Shown piece by piece: positions 43,881-52,746 of a stretch of DNA of 64,000 bases. The notes below the pieces were generated by a model, which saw nothing but the letters and a program-made list of their open reading frames with translations, was not told the DNA's origin and searched no databases. The stretch lies in the NCBI RefSeq assembly GCF_020443565.1, contig NZ_JAIZZN010000002.1:62001-126000 (forward strand), given 5' to 3'. Position numbers and translations under genes: made by a program. The stretch comes from Clostridium sp. CS001 (GTDB lineage: Bacteria > Bacillota > Clostridia > Clostridiales > Clostridiaceae). Every line of letters begins with the position of its first letter. Within the stretch, counting starts at the first letter, position 1.

Positions 43881-43912
43881 TAGGTTAGTGGTCTGAAATC
43901 CTAGGTAAGTGG
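43881..43912 (-). promoter_or_regulatory. probable LytTR binding site: direct repeats
   Basis: TAGGTTAGTGG and TAGGTAAGTGG are direct repeats with a 21-bp period (9-bp core, 12-bp spacer), the geometry of AgrA/LytTR operators. They lie upstream of the LytTR gene's own promoter region. Confidence 0.55.
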
Positions 43913-44083
43913 ACGAGTGGTATGGCACTAAGAGGACAATACTAAGAAGAGTTTTCCTGAAAGGCATTAATAATTGGTATTTATAGAAGCTTTGAAAATC
44001 CACGTGATTATTTATCAACTTTCTTTAAAATATCTGGAATCCTAAAATCACCCTTTAAATTCTTGATTAGGTTTATTGAGCTA

Positions 44084-44119
44084 AAAACCTCCCCATAAAT
44101 AAACTTATGCGGAGGTTTT
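44084..44119. terminator. terminator after the secreted alpha/beta hydrolase gene
   Basis: AAAACCTCC-c-CATAA pairs with TTATG-c-GGAGGTTTT around ATAAAC, with one C-C mismatch. It works in both directions. Confidence 0.85.
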
Positions 44120-44161
44120 AAACAATCTAGAATTGAAAAGCGTTTCGATTATGGCGGTGAA

Positions 44162-44908
44162 TTATTTTGACACTTCACCCAACAAGTCAACAGTGTATTC
44201 AATTGCTAGATTTTGTTGTTCTAAAACAGAAATCTTTGCTGCATTATCGCCCTTTTGATTTCCGTAGTTTCCAAATTGAGCATGGTTACCACCGTCAATG
44301 GCTTTAAATTCACTATCCTTTGGAAGTATATCTTTTGCCCCAGTTACTTTGTTTATATCAGCGCATCCATCTTCAGAACCCCATAACGATAAAACTTTAA
44401 GATTAGAAGATGATAAGTCATCCTTATTTTGAGGGTAAGCTGCATACATAACCAATCCCTTAACTAAATCTAAATGACTATGAGCAAAGCTTGCAGCCAT
44501 TACTCCGCCGAGGGAATGTCCACCAATAACCCAATTTTTAATCTCAGGATAATCTTTAATTACTTCATTTCCTTTATTTCCACTTAAAACTGCAAGGTTT
44601 AAAGGCATTGGCACGATAACCACCATAAAGCCATTTGCTGCTATTTTACTGCAAAGTGGTGCGTAGGCCTCAGGAGCAACCTTACCACCTGGGTAGAAAA
44701 TAAATCCTGTAGTAGCTTCTTTATATTTTGGAGTAAAAGTGATAAATTTATCCTTTGCAACATTTATGTTACTGCCACTATTACTATTAAAAACTGCTAC
44801 AGCCTCTTCAGTAGGTCTAGAATAACTGGATACCCAAAAAGCTGAATAAGACACTAAGAGTAGTACAATGACGAGGGGTATAAATTTTAAAAGCTTTCTT
44901 TTTTTCAT
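44162..44908 (-). CDS. exported alpha/beta hydrolase (chlorophyllase-like)
   Basis: A 248-residue enzyme with an N-terminal signal or anchor helix (about 9-29). The nucleophile elbow is GGHSLGGVMA and the catalytic acid is probably in LWGSEDGCAD, with the base in GGNHAQFG. The oxyanion region reads YPGGKVAPEAYAPLC, typical of the PET-hydrolase/chlorophyllase-like group. It is monocistronic with its own terminator. The ATG follows AAAGGAGGC. Substrate is unknown; lipid ester hydrolysis outside the membrane is likely. Confidence 0.82.
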   Translation of the reverse strand: MKKRKLLKFIPLVIVLLLVSYSAFWVSSYSRPTEEAVAVFNSNSGSNINVAKDKFITFTPKYKEATTGFIFYPGGKVAPEAYAPLCSKIAANGFMVVIVPMPLNLAVLSGNKGNEVIKDYPEIKNWVIGGHSLGGVMAASFAHSHLDLVKGLVMYAAYPQNKDDLSSSNLKVLSLWGSEDGCADINKVTGAKDILPKDSEFKAIDGGNHAQFGNYGNQKGDNAAKISVLEQQNLAIEYTVDLLGEVSK

Positions 44909-45084
44909 GGATGCCTCCTTTATAATAAAAATATATTATAATCATTATACTATATATGCAAAACGAAAAAAAAGTAAATAGAGAATATAAACTTTCCAAA
45001 ATAAGATGGAGATATATAATTATTAGTACTTTTATGGTATTATTACCTTAACATACCAGTTTCTTATTTACAGGAGGTAGTAGT

Positions 45085-46444
45085 ATGAGTAAAGTAGTGG
45101 TTAAAGAATGTGAAAATTATGATTTGGAAAAGGTTATTGAAAAAATAAATAGTGGAATTGAGCTCCTAGGTGGTTGGGATACTTTTGTTAAACCTGGAAT
45201 GAAGGTGTTACTTAAAGTAAATTTAACAACATTTTGGAAGCTTCAAGTCTGCCATCTTCTATAAGTGGCAGTTGCCTAGCCCAGAAAAGTTACTTTGGTG
45301 GCAGTCTAAATCTGCTTCCAAAGTTGTTAATATTGCAGCACCGCAGGTGATGATTTAACGATATTTCAGAAGGTAAATCTCCTTCTGAAGTCGTTAATAT
45401 TACAGCACCACAGGTGATGATTTAATTGGACCTAAACCACCTGAATCTGCAGCAGTTACTCATTGTGAATTTGTAAGGGCAATAACTAAAATATTAAAGC
45501 AAAAGGGTTGCACGGTTTGGATTGGTGATAGTGCTGGCGGAGCAATTGCAGGCATAGCTCCCACAACTCAAAGCTTGGAGATATCGGGTTTAAAAAAAGT
45601 TGCGGAAGAAGAGAATGCAGAAATAAAAAACTTTGATAAGGAAGGTACAGTAGACATAGGGGAGGGACATAGTGCTATTGATAGACTTTACTTGGCAAAA
45701 CCTCTTTTTGAAGCGGATTTCATAATCAATCTTCCGAAACTTAAAACACATTCTGGGTGTATTTATACTGGTGCAGTAAAAAATGTTTTTGGGTGCATTC
45801 AGGGACTAAGAAAGGCCGAGTACCATAAGGCAGCACCAAATCCAGAGGACTTTGGCAACATTTTAGTTGATATACATGAAGCTGTAAAAATAGGGCTTCA
45901 TATTATGGATGGAATTACTGCAATGGAAGGCGAAGGACCTACTGCTGGAAGTGCTTATATGGCAAATAAAATACTTATTAGCACAGATCCATTGGCACTT
46001 GATACTACTGCAATAAATATGATTGGACTAGACATTAAAGATATCCCAATACTTCAAGCAGCCATAAAAAGAAACCTTGGAGAAGCAAATAAAGATAATA
46101 TTGAGATTTGCGGAGACTACTCTGAGGCACCGCTGCTTCAAAATTATAAAATCCCAAAACGATTTACTTCAAAAAAGAAAAATAATTATAATGCAGTGAT
46201 TAAGGTTATTAATTTTTTAAAGACAAAGCCTAAAATTAATTTAAAAAAATGTTTAAAATGTAATACTTGTGTAGACAGTTGTCCTACTCATGCAATTGAT
46301 AAGGCAACTAAAAAAATAGATTATTCTAAGTGCATTGAATGTATGTGCTGTCACGAGCTTTGCCGTTACGAAGCAGTTGAACTTAAAAGAGTAAATCCTG
46401 TTGCGGGAATAATGACAAAGTTATACAGGGGAAATTATAAATAA
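45085..46444 (+). pseudogene. DUF362 ferredoxin gene interrupted by a 199-bp element
   Basis: The start ATG (GGAGGTAGTAGT upstream) gives MSKVVVKECENYDLEKVIEK and reaches LLKVNL at 45225. After a 199-bp insertion the gene resumes in a shifted frame at 45422 as LIGPKPPESAAVTHCEFVRA and continues to two 4Fe4S motifs (CLKCNTCVDSCPTHA, CIECMCCHELCRYEA) near the end. Removing the insertion restores one frame of about 386 residues. The full protein would be a DUF362 iron-sulfur protein of unknown function, probably linked to redox metabolism. A TAA at 45262-45264 ends the N-terminal fragment, so only internal starts could rescue the ferredoxin part. Confidence 0.9.
45226..45424 (+). mobile_element. 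199-bp two-unit hairpin element inside the DUF362 gene
   Basis: The insertion is flanked by ATTTA on both sides (45221-45225 and 45420-45424), consistent with a 5-bp target duplication. It contains two units, each a hairpin ending in GTT plus a shared 30-base tail (AATATTRCAGCACCRCAGGT then GATGATTTAA). Unit 1 has AACAACATTTTGGAAGC / GCTTCCAAAGTTGTT with a 72-nt loop. Unit 2 has AACGATATTTCAGAAGG / CCTTCTGAAGTCGTT with a 7-nt loop. No protein is encoded. Confidence 0.8.
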
Positions 46445-46480
46445 AGTTCATATGACTAGCTTGTTCAACAAATTGAGTAG

Positions 46481-46518
46481 AAAAATCTCCTTCCAAAGTT
46501 TAAGAAGGAGATTTTTTT
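46481..46518 (+). terminator. terminator after the DUF362 gene
   Basis: AAAAATCTCCTTC and GAAGGAGATTTTT form a perfect 13-bp stem with a 10-nt loop, followed by TTTTTTTAA. Confidence 0.9.
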
Positions 46519-46539
46519 AAAGATTTATTTAATTGCATT

Positions 46540-47091
46540 TTACATTAAGCTTTTAACCATACTATTTGCTGCTTCTCTAATAGTAACTAGTTTGTAATCT
46601 CTGCTTTTTTTAGTTATACCTATAAAATCATATTTCACACCATTAACGTGATCAACAAATCTTTCAAAGGAAGCTAAACATGAGATGCATCCATTGCCAG
46701 ATCCACCTGGCGCAGCAACACAAATGAAAGGTTTACCAGCCAAACTGCTCTCTTCTCCTTTTGAAGCTTCACATCTTCTAAGTCTATCAATAAACACCTT
46801 CAGTGATTCACTCATTTCATGCCAGTAAACAGGAGTAATGATTATATAACCATCAGCTTCCACCATTTGTTTGTGTAGCTTTTGAAAATCATCTTCCACT
46901 TGGCATTCATGCTTCTCACGACAGGGTCCCCATCCAATTCCACATGCATGACAGGAAGAAATATTTAATGCATTAAGATCTATTATTGAAGCATTAGCGG
47001 CATTCATTTCTACTCCTATCTTTGCCTGTTCACCACAGGTAGCTGTTAAACCATCATGGTTAGGACTAGAAGTAAGTATAATTATTTTCAT
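46540..47091 (-). CDS. flavodoxin-family NAD(P)H:FMN reductase
   Basis: A 183-residue flavoprotein of the NADPH-dependent FMN reductase / Iro2-like type. The FMN-binding stretch SSPNHDGLTATCGEQAKIG and the second motif VYWHEMSESLKVFIDRLRRC are present. Two Cys (SSCHACGIGWGPCREKH) near residue 47-60 may bind a cluster or metal. The enzyme transfers electrons from NADPH to FMN, quinones or nitro compounds. ATG 47091 follows GAGGGGT. It is monocistronic between the DUF362 region and the CAP gene. Confidence 0.85.
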   Translation of the reverse strand: MKIIILTSSPNHDGLTATCGEQAKIGVEMNAANASIIDLNALNISSCHACGIGWGPCREKHECQVEDDFQKLHKQMVEADGYIIITPVYWHEMSESLKVFIDRLRRCEASKGEESSLAGKPFICVAAPGGSGNGCISCLASFERFVDHVNGVKYDFIGITKKSRDYKLVTIREAANSMVKSLM

Positions 47092-47391
47092 TTTAACCCC
47101 TCCATATTAAATTATTTTATCACTCTTTAAAGTTGATTTCATATCAATAAATTTCTATACATTGTCCATAAAAATTATACCATATCCATAATTTATTTGT
47201 TGCTAAAAATCCTGCATAAAATCTCTTTCTACCACATAAGGAGACGGAATGGAAATCTTGTTAATTCTACAAAATGATTCTGTTATTCAGAAAACTTTCA
47301 TGCTCTTGCCACGGTATTAATGATAGTTAATTGTTGTATATAGTGGTACACTTAAGGAAAAATAAAAAAGATTTAAGGGGGCAGGGAAAGA
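47092..47391. other. intergenic region without a visible gene
   Basis: About 300 bp between divergent genes. It should contain both promoters; no clear -35/-10 pair or large hairpin stands out. A short frame here lacks a ribosome site. Confidence 0.35.
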
Positions 47392-48588
47392 TTGAAAATA
47401 GTAAAAAGAATTTTAGTTCTCACCACTTTATTTGTATTATTTATTTCAACTATGGTTAATGCCAAGGTGTTTTTGCCACAACAGGATATAGCTAAAAACA
47501 AAATGTGGGTGATTAAATTTAATCTACCTGTAGATGAGGCTTCCACAAAGGGAAATATATCAATTACTTTGGACAAAACAGGTGTAAATGTTGGGATAAA
47601 CCAAACTATAAGTGGCGATAGAAGAATAATTACAGTAGTTCCTAAAGAAAATTATTTGCAAGGAGAGGCTTATACATTAAGAGTCAATGCAAAGCTTCAA
47701 TCTGGAAACAGCTATCTGAAAGAGGAGTCAATATTAAAGTTTACTGTTAAAAAGGAAGTTATAAGTGAAGTTACAAAAGATTTTTCTGTTAGAAATATTC
47801 AAATAGGTGATAGTGAAGATAAAGTTATAGAATCTTTAGGTGCGCCTTCTAGAAAAGATGTTAGTCAATATGGGTTTAGTTGGTATATCTACAATGGAGA
47901 TTACAAAAACTATGTACAAGTTGGTATAATTAATGGGAAGGTAGTTGGATTATTTACTAATGCTACAAATTTAGTTTCTAAAAAAGGGATAAATATTGGA
48001 ACATTAAAGAGTGAAGTAGAAAAGGCTTACGGTGCACCTTTAGAAAAGAACGGGGAATATGCCTCATATTCTATTGAAGATTACAAAGCAACTATCTTTT
48101 ATGATATTCATAATAATAACACTGTAGATGGAGTTCAGATTATTGAAAAAAATGTAGAAAAGCAAATAAAAAATTATTATGGACAACTAAATGACGAAGT
48201 AAGAAAAGGGTACGAAATGCAGATATTTGATTTTGCAAATGTAGTAAGAGTTAGAATGGGGAATGTTCCCTATATTTGGGATGATAAAATTGCAACAGTA
48301 GCTAGAAATCATAGCAAAGATATGGCTGATAAAGCATATTTTGAGCATACAAATCTAGATGGTAAAGATCCTTTCGACAGAATGAGCGCTGCAGGTATTA
48401 CTTACACCGAGGCAGGAGAAAATATAGCGGCGGGGCAAATAAGTGCTATTTTTGCACATTCAGCCTGGATGAACTCTTTAGGTCATCGAGAAAATATTTT
48501 AGGTAACTGCACAAAACTTGGTGTTGGTGTATATTTTGGAGGAAGTTACAATGTGTATTACACACAGAATTTCTTTACTGGTAAGTAA
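47392..48588 (+). CDS. secreted CAP-domain (SCP) protein
   Basis: A 398-residue exported protein. A signal peptide (MKIVKRILVLTTLFVLFIST) is followed by an Ig-like region (about 30-125), a CAP-associated N-terminal domain (about 130-255) and a CAP/SCP domain (about 275-395). CAP motifs are ARNHSKDMADKAYFEHTNLD, GENIAAGQ and HREN. These proteins are secreted in spore formers, often with wall or spore roles, and some have protease-like folds. The TTG start has AAGGGGGCAGGG upstream. Confidence 0.82.
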   Translation: MKIVKRILVLTTLFVLFISTMVNAKVFLPQQDIAKNKMWVIKFNLPVDEASTKGNISITLDKTGVNVGINQTISGDRRIITVVPKENYLQGEAYTLRVNAKLQSGNSYLKEESILKFTVKKEVISEVTKDFSVRNIQIGDSEDKVIESLGAPSRKDVSQYGFSWYIYNGDYKNYVQVGIINGKVVGLFTNATNLVSKKGINIGTLKSEVEKAYGAPLEKNGEYASYSIEDYKATIFYDIHNNNTVDGVQIIEKNVEKQIKNYYGQLNDEVRKGYEMQIFDFANVVRVRMGNVPYIWDDKIATVARNHSKDMADKAYFEHTNLDGKDPFDRMSAAGITYTEAGENIAAGQISAIFAHSAWMNSLGHRENILGNCTKLGVGVYFGGSYNVYYTQNFFTGK

Positions 48589-48626
48589 TAAGTTCATAGG
48601 AATACTTAAAATAGGGGGCATATCAG

Positions 48627-49544
48627 GTGGGAGATTATTGTAAAATTAGGGGCAAAGATATCTATACTGAAATTATAGGAGAAGATAAGTCGCAAGTATT
48701 GGTATATATTCACGGTGGACCTGGTGGAATTGGTGTTACAGACTTTATTAAGTATCAAGGGGATAGATTAGCAAAGAACTTTAAAGTTATAGCTATAGAA
48801 CAACGAGGAGTATGGAGATCAGAAGCTATTTTAAGGGAAGAGAATATTTCACTAGAAGATATTATTGAAGATTTTGAAGAACTAAGAAAGAAGTTACATA
48901 TAAATAAATGGTCATTACTTAGTCATTCATTTGGTGGCTATCTTGCCGTTCTTTATGCTAATTTATACCCTGAGTCTATTGAACTTATGATATATGAATG
49001 TCCATCTTTTGATTTTGCACTTTCAGAACGATCTATGCTAAGGGCCGCAGCAAGGGAATTTGTTAAGTTAGAAATGCCTGTGTTGGCAGAAGAATACTTT
49101 AATGCACTAAAAGAAATTATAGACTACAAAGAAATAAATAGACTTCTTACGGAGGCATTAAAAGGGCTTGGAAGGAACTATAACAATTTTATGTGGTTTG
49201 GAAATGATAAGTTTATAATTGAGAAAATAGCTAAGACTAATAAAGATGGTGGGAAATTGTGGCGTAGATCCACCAACACAAGAATAAAATTACTGGAGGA
49301 TTGGCGAGTATATAATGATGTGTTTACAGAACTATCGAATATAAAGAAGCCTTCATTACTACTTATAGGTAAACATGATCCTGTTACTTGTGAAGTCCAA
49401 CTAGAAGAATTTATGAAGCGAGTGCAAGACAAAGAGGTGGTTACGTTTGATTTCTCTGGTCATTTTATTAGAATTGAAGAACCTGATAAATATTGTGAAG
49501 TTATAACAAATTATATACACAAAAGACTAAAGACAAATTGCTGA
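48627..49544 (+). CDS. alpha/beta hydrolase (prolyl aminopeptidase-like)
   Basis: A 305-residue hydrolase. The oxyanion motif is HGGPGG, the nucleophile SHSFGG, the acid probably GKHDP and the base GHFIRIEE. The cap domain lies around 125-225. It resembles proline iminopeptidases but the aminopeptidase specificity is not certain. GTG 48627 has AGGGGGC eight bases upstream. It is followed 26 bp later by another hydrolase, probably on the same transcript. Confidence 0.8.
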   Translation: MGDYCKIRGKDIYTEIIGEDKSQVLVYIHGGPGGIGVTDFIKYQGDRLAKNFKVIAIEQRGVWRSEAILREENISLEDIIEDFEELRKKLHINKWSLLSHSFGGYLAVLYANLYPESIELMIYECPSFDFALSERSMLRAAAREFVKLEMPVLAEEYFNALKEIIDYKEINRLLTEALKGLGRNYNNFMWFGNDKFIIEKIAKTNKDGGKLWRRSTNTRIKLLEDWRVYNDVFTELSNIKKPSLLLIGKHDPVTCEVQLEEFMKRVQDKEVVTFDFSGHFIRIEEPDKYCEVITNYIHKRLKTNC

Positions 49545-49570
49545 TTTTATAAAATTTCAAGGAGGGTTTG

Positions 49571-50482
49571 ATGTTGGCAACAATATTAGTAATAGTTTTT
49601 TTAATTATTCTTACTGCTATTTTTATAATTGCATGGCATTTTTCTAATATAATTATACATCCTAAGGTTAAGGATAGTAATTATACCTATGATTTTGAAG
49701 TAGAAAAAGGAACAATAGATATTAAAAAATATAACGAGTTAGAAAAACAAGAAGTATATATTGATTCCCAGTATGGTTATAAACTTCATGGTTTATTCTT
49801 TCCAAATAATAATTCCAAAAGAGTTATAATATTGTGTCATGGAGTAACTTGGAGTTTATATGGATCTGTTAAATATATGGATATGTTTTTAAAAAGAGGC
49901 TTTGCAGTTTTTATTTATGATCATAGAAATCATGGTCTAAGTGGCGGAAAAGATACTTCCTATGGGTATTATGAGAAGTTTGATTTGAAAAAATGCACAG
50001 ATTGGATATTTAATAAATTAGGGAAAAAAGCAGTTATCGGTTTGCATGGTGAGTCTATGGGTGCTGGAGTAGCGCTCCAAAATATTGCAATAGATCAGCG
50101 AATCAGGTTTTGTATAGAAGATTGTGGCTACTCTGATGCATATGATTTATTTAAGCATAGATTGCAAAAGGATTATAATATAAAAAATAAATTTTTAATT
50201 AAATTATCAAGTATAATTGCTAAATTGAGAGTTGGTTGGTACTTCGAAGATGTGTCACCTATATCTACGTTACATAATATAGAAATTCCAATACTCTTTA
50301 TTCATGGTGAAGATGATGACTATGTTCCTGCTATTATGTGCAAGCAAATGTACTCGGTAAAAAATTGTTATAAAGAACTATATATGCCTTCCAGTACAGG
50401 TCATGTACAGGCTTATTTGAACAATAAAGATGAATACGAAGAAAGAGTTGATAAGTTTCTAAAGGCTATTAATATAATCTAG
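49571..50482 (+). CDS. membrane-anchored alpha/beta hydrolase (YqkD-like)
   Basis: A 303-residue enzyme with an N-terminal helix (about 5-25) that anchors it. The nucleophile is in GLHGESMGAGVAL, the acid in HGEDDDYVP and the base in SSTGHVQAY. The layout matches YqkD/Frigobacter-like esterase families of Firmicutes. ATG 49571 follows AAGGAGGG; the in-frame TTG just before is less likely. It completes a run of three hydrolases and precedes the EF-hand remnant. Confidence 0.82.
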   Translation: MLATILVIVFLIILTAIFIIAWHFSNIIIHPKVKDSNYTYDFEVEKGTIDIKKYNELEKQEVYIDSQYGYKLHGLFFPNNNSKRVIILCHGVTWSLYGSVKYMDMFLKRGFAVFIYDHRNHGLSGGKDTSYGYYEKFDLKKCTDWIFNKLGKKAVIGLHGESMGAGVALQNIAIDQRIRFCIEDCGYSDAYDLFKHRLQKDYNIKNKFLIKLSSIIAKLRVGWYFEDVSPISTLHNIEIPILFIHGEDDDYVPAIMCKQMYSVKNCYKELYMPSSTGHVQAYLNNKDEYEERVDKFLKAINII

Positions 50483-50516
50483 GTTTAAGAAGGAAAGATG
50501 TCCCCAGTTTTTACTA

Positions 50517-50609
50517 CGGATAAGACCCCTAGCCCTTGATTTAAACAATGATGGAGTTATCAATAATGGCAAAGAACTTTTTGGACCTCATTCATTTGAA
50601 CTGCTATAG
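50517..50609 (+). pseudogene. remnant of an EF-hand / RTX-like secreted protein
   Basis: A short frame reads RIRPLALDLNNDGVINNGKE then LFGPHSFELL and stops. DLNNDGVINNGKELFG is the end of the calcium-binding EF-hand-like segment found in large secreted proteins. The upstream part is missing, so only a fragment remains. Its 3' end is one copy of the 31-bp repeat that recurs after pepF. Confidence 0.5.
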
Positions 50610-50614
50610 AATAT
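50584..50614 (+). repeat. 31-bp direct repeat flanking pepF, left copy
   Basis: GACCTCATTCATTTGAACTG followed by CTATAGAATAT. The copy at 52661-52691 differs by one base. The two are 2077 bp apart and enclose pepF. Confidence 0.75.
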
Positions 50615-50762
50615 CCACCACAAGCTAAAATCAGCGATACTTGGAATAAAGCAATAAAACTATTTGCGAAGGGAGCCTGTACTTAATCAACCTATGGACT
50701 AAACAAATAATAAGGTATAAAATATAATAGTTACCAGTTTCAATTTAAAAGGGGGTTTTAAA

Positions 50763-52571
50763 ATGGGGAAAGTTTTAAAGGAAAGAAAAGATGTAGATCA
50801 ATCACTTACTTGGGATTTATCTGCTATTTATGCATCAGAAGACCAGTATGATGCAGCAGTAGAAAAGGTTCAAGAGCTTGTAGCGAAAGTGGAGAAAAAT
50901 TATAAAGGGAAGCTAGCTACTGCAAGCAACATTAATCAATGTTTGGATAAAGTAAGAGAGATATCCCAGATTATGTACCTTACAGGGTCTTATGTGGAGC
51001 TTGCAGTTTCAGTGGATCATACTAACAATGAAAATCAGGACAGATATATGAAGTTTATGAATATAGCATCGGATATTAGCAGTAGAACCAGCTTTATAGA
51101 CAGTGAAATTATACAAGCTGATGAAAAAGTTATTGAGGAAGCAATAAATGAGTCAAAGGAAAATAGTAATTACTTAGGCAATATAAAAAGAAATAAAGCA
51201 CATGCACTTCATCCGGAAGTGGAAAGAGTATTAGCTGCTTTATCAGGAACTTTAGAGGCTCCTTATGGCATTTATGAACGGGCTAAGCTTGCAGATATGG
51301 ATTTTGGTAACTTTACTGTAGATGGAGTAGAGTATCCGCTTAGTTTTGGACTTTTTGAAGACGAATGGGAGTATGAAAAAGATGAATCTCTCCGTAGAGC
51401 TGCTTTCGAAGCTTTCTCTTCTAAGTTAAGGGAATATCAGCATACTGTAGCAGCAGCTTATCAAACTCAAGTACAAAAGGAAAAAACAATGGCAACCCTT
51501 AGGGGATTTGATTCTGTTATAGATAGTTTGTTATTCTCTCAAAAGGTAGATAGACAGTTATATAACAGGCAGATAGACTTAATTATGGAGAAATTAGCAC
51601 CGCACATGAGAAAGTATGCAAGGCTTCTTAAGAAGACACATAAAATAGAAGAAATGACCTTTGCAGATTTGAAAATTGCAGTTGACCCAGGCTATGAGCC
51701 TAATATAACAGTAGAAGGGTCTAAGAAATATATTCAGGAGGCTTTATCAATCCTTGGTGAAGACTATTCCGATATGATTAAAAGAGCTTATGATGAGCGC
51801 TGGATTGACTTTGCACAAAACAAGGGAAAATCTACAGGAGCCTTCTGTGCAAGTCCTTATGGAAGCCATTCTTTCATTTTAATTTCCTGGGCAGAAAAAA
51901 TGGCAGAGGTCTTTGTACTAGCTCATGAGCTTGGGCATGCAGGACACTTTAAATTATGTAATGAAAACCAAAATATATTTGATACAGATGTGTCAACATA
52001 TTTCGTAGAAGCGCCGTCTACAATGAATGAGATGCTCATGGCAAATTATCTTATGAAAGTTAATGATGATCCTAGATTTAAGCGATGGGTTTTATCTTCA
52101 ATGATAGGCCATACCTATTATCATAACTTTGTAACTCACCTTTTAGAAGCAGCTTATCAAAGGGAAGTATACAATATAATAGATGAGGGTGGAAGTGTTC
52201 AAGCTACAAAACTTAATGAAATAAAACGGAATGTACTTGAAAAGTTCTGGGGAGATGATGTAAAAATAATTGATGGTGCAGAACTTACTTGGATGAGGCA
52301 GCCTCATTATTACATGGGACTATATCCTTACACTTACAGTGCAGGACTTACAATAGCAACAGAGGTTAGCAAGAGGATTTTAAGCGAAGGACAACCAGCT
52401 ATAGATGATTGGATAGAGGTACTTAAAGCAGGTTCAACTAAAACACCAGTGGAACTTGCAAAAATGGCTGGGGTGGATATAACCACAGAAAAGCCACTGA
52501 TTGATACCATAGAGCATATAGGTAATATAATTGATGAGATAATAAAACTCACTGAGGAAATGGAAGGCTAG
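50763..52571 (+). CDS. pepF: oligoendopeptidase F
   Basis: A 602-residue cytosolic zinc metallopeptidase that cuts oligopeptides. The zinc motif HELGH starts at His388 (LAHELGHAGHF) and the third ligand is the Glu in FVEAPSTMNEMLM. The N-terminal helical lobe and the C-terminal catalytic lobe are complete and the length is standard. ATG follows AAAGGGGGT. It is monocistronic. Its ends are marked by copies of a 31-bp direct repeat, and the TAGTGCCACC repeat and a 44-bp palindrome lie right after its stop codon. Confidence 0.95.
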   Translation: MGKVLKERKDVDQSLTWDLSAIYASEDQYDAAVEKVQELVAKVEKNYKGKLATASNINQCLDKVREISQIMYLTGSYVELAVSVDHTNNENQDRYMKFMNIASDISSRTSFIDSEIIQADEKVIEEAINESKENSNYLGNIKRNKAHALHPEVERVLAALSGTLEAPYGIYERAKLADMDFGNFTVDGVEYPLSFGLFEDEWEYEKDESLRRAAFEAFSSKLREYQHTVAAAYQTQVQKEKTMATLRGFDSVIDSLLFSQKVDRQLYNRQIDLIMEKLAPHMRKYARLLKKTHKIEEMTFADLKIAVDPGYEPNITVEGSKKYIQEALSILGEDYSDMIKRAYDERWIDFAQNKGKSTGAFCASPYGSHSFILISWAEKMAEVFVLAHELGHAGHFKLCNENQNIFDTDVSTYFVEAPSTMNEMLMANYLMKVNDDPRFKRWVLSSMIGHTYYHNFVTHLLEAAYQREVYNIIDEGGSVQATKLNEIKRNVLEKFWGDDVKIIDGAELTWMRQPHYYMGLYPYTYSAGLTIATEVSKRILSEGQPAIDDWIEVLKAGSTKTPVELAKMAGVDITTEKPLIDTIEHIGNIIDEIIKLTEEMEG

Positions 52572-52574
52572 AGA

Positions 52575-52604
52575 TAGTGCCACCGACGTGGCAAGTGGCA
52601 AGTT
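52575..52604 (+). repeat. interspersed repeat TAGTGCCACC..., copy 2
   Basis: TAGTGCCACCGACGTGGCAA then GTGGCAAGTT, two mismatches from copy 1 at 12850. It starts four bases after the pepF stop codon and is followed by a strong terminator, as at 12850. Confidence 0.65.
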
Positions 52605-52621
52605 GTAAGTAGTAAAAAAAA

Positions 52622-52665
52622 AGGTCTGCCTGAAATAGAAAAATTTTTCTATTTCAGGCAGACCT
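52622..52665. terminator. 44-bp perfect palindrome, terminator of pepF
   Basis: AGGTCTGCCTGAAATAGAAA plus AA, followed by its exact complement with no unpaired loop base. An A run precedes it. It is a strong bidirectional hairpin with a GC-rich base. Confidence 0.85.
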
Positions 52666-52691
52666 CATTTATTTGAACTGCTATAGAATAT
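52661..52691 (+). repeat. 31-bp direct repeat flanking pepF, right copy
   Basis: GACCTCATTTATTTGAACTG followed by CTATAGAATAT, one base different from the left copy. Confidence 0.75.
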
Positions 52692-52746
52692 TTAAGGTGG
52701 AGTTACCTATTTTATAAAATCTTTTTTTATATTATACTAATAATAG

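Larger units (their letters stand above)
43823..44161. other. intergenic region holding the LytTR control site and a terminator
   Basis: The region contains the direct repeats at 43881-43912, a -10-like TATTAT (minus) near 43845 and the terminator at 44084-44119. No gene is seen. Confidence 0.5.

Noticed and set aside
45575..46444. Calling the C-terminal DUF362 frame as an intact short gene
   Set aside because: The frame continues upstream to the insertion and matches the missing middle of the same protein; the nominal start has no ribosome site.
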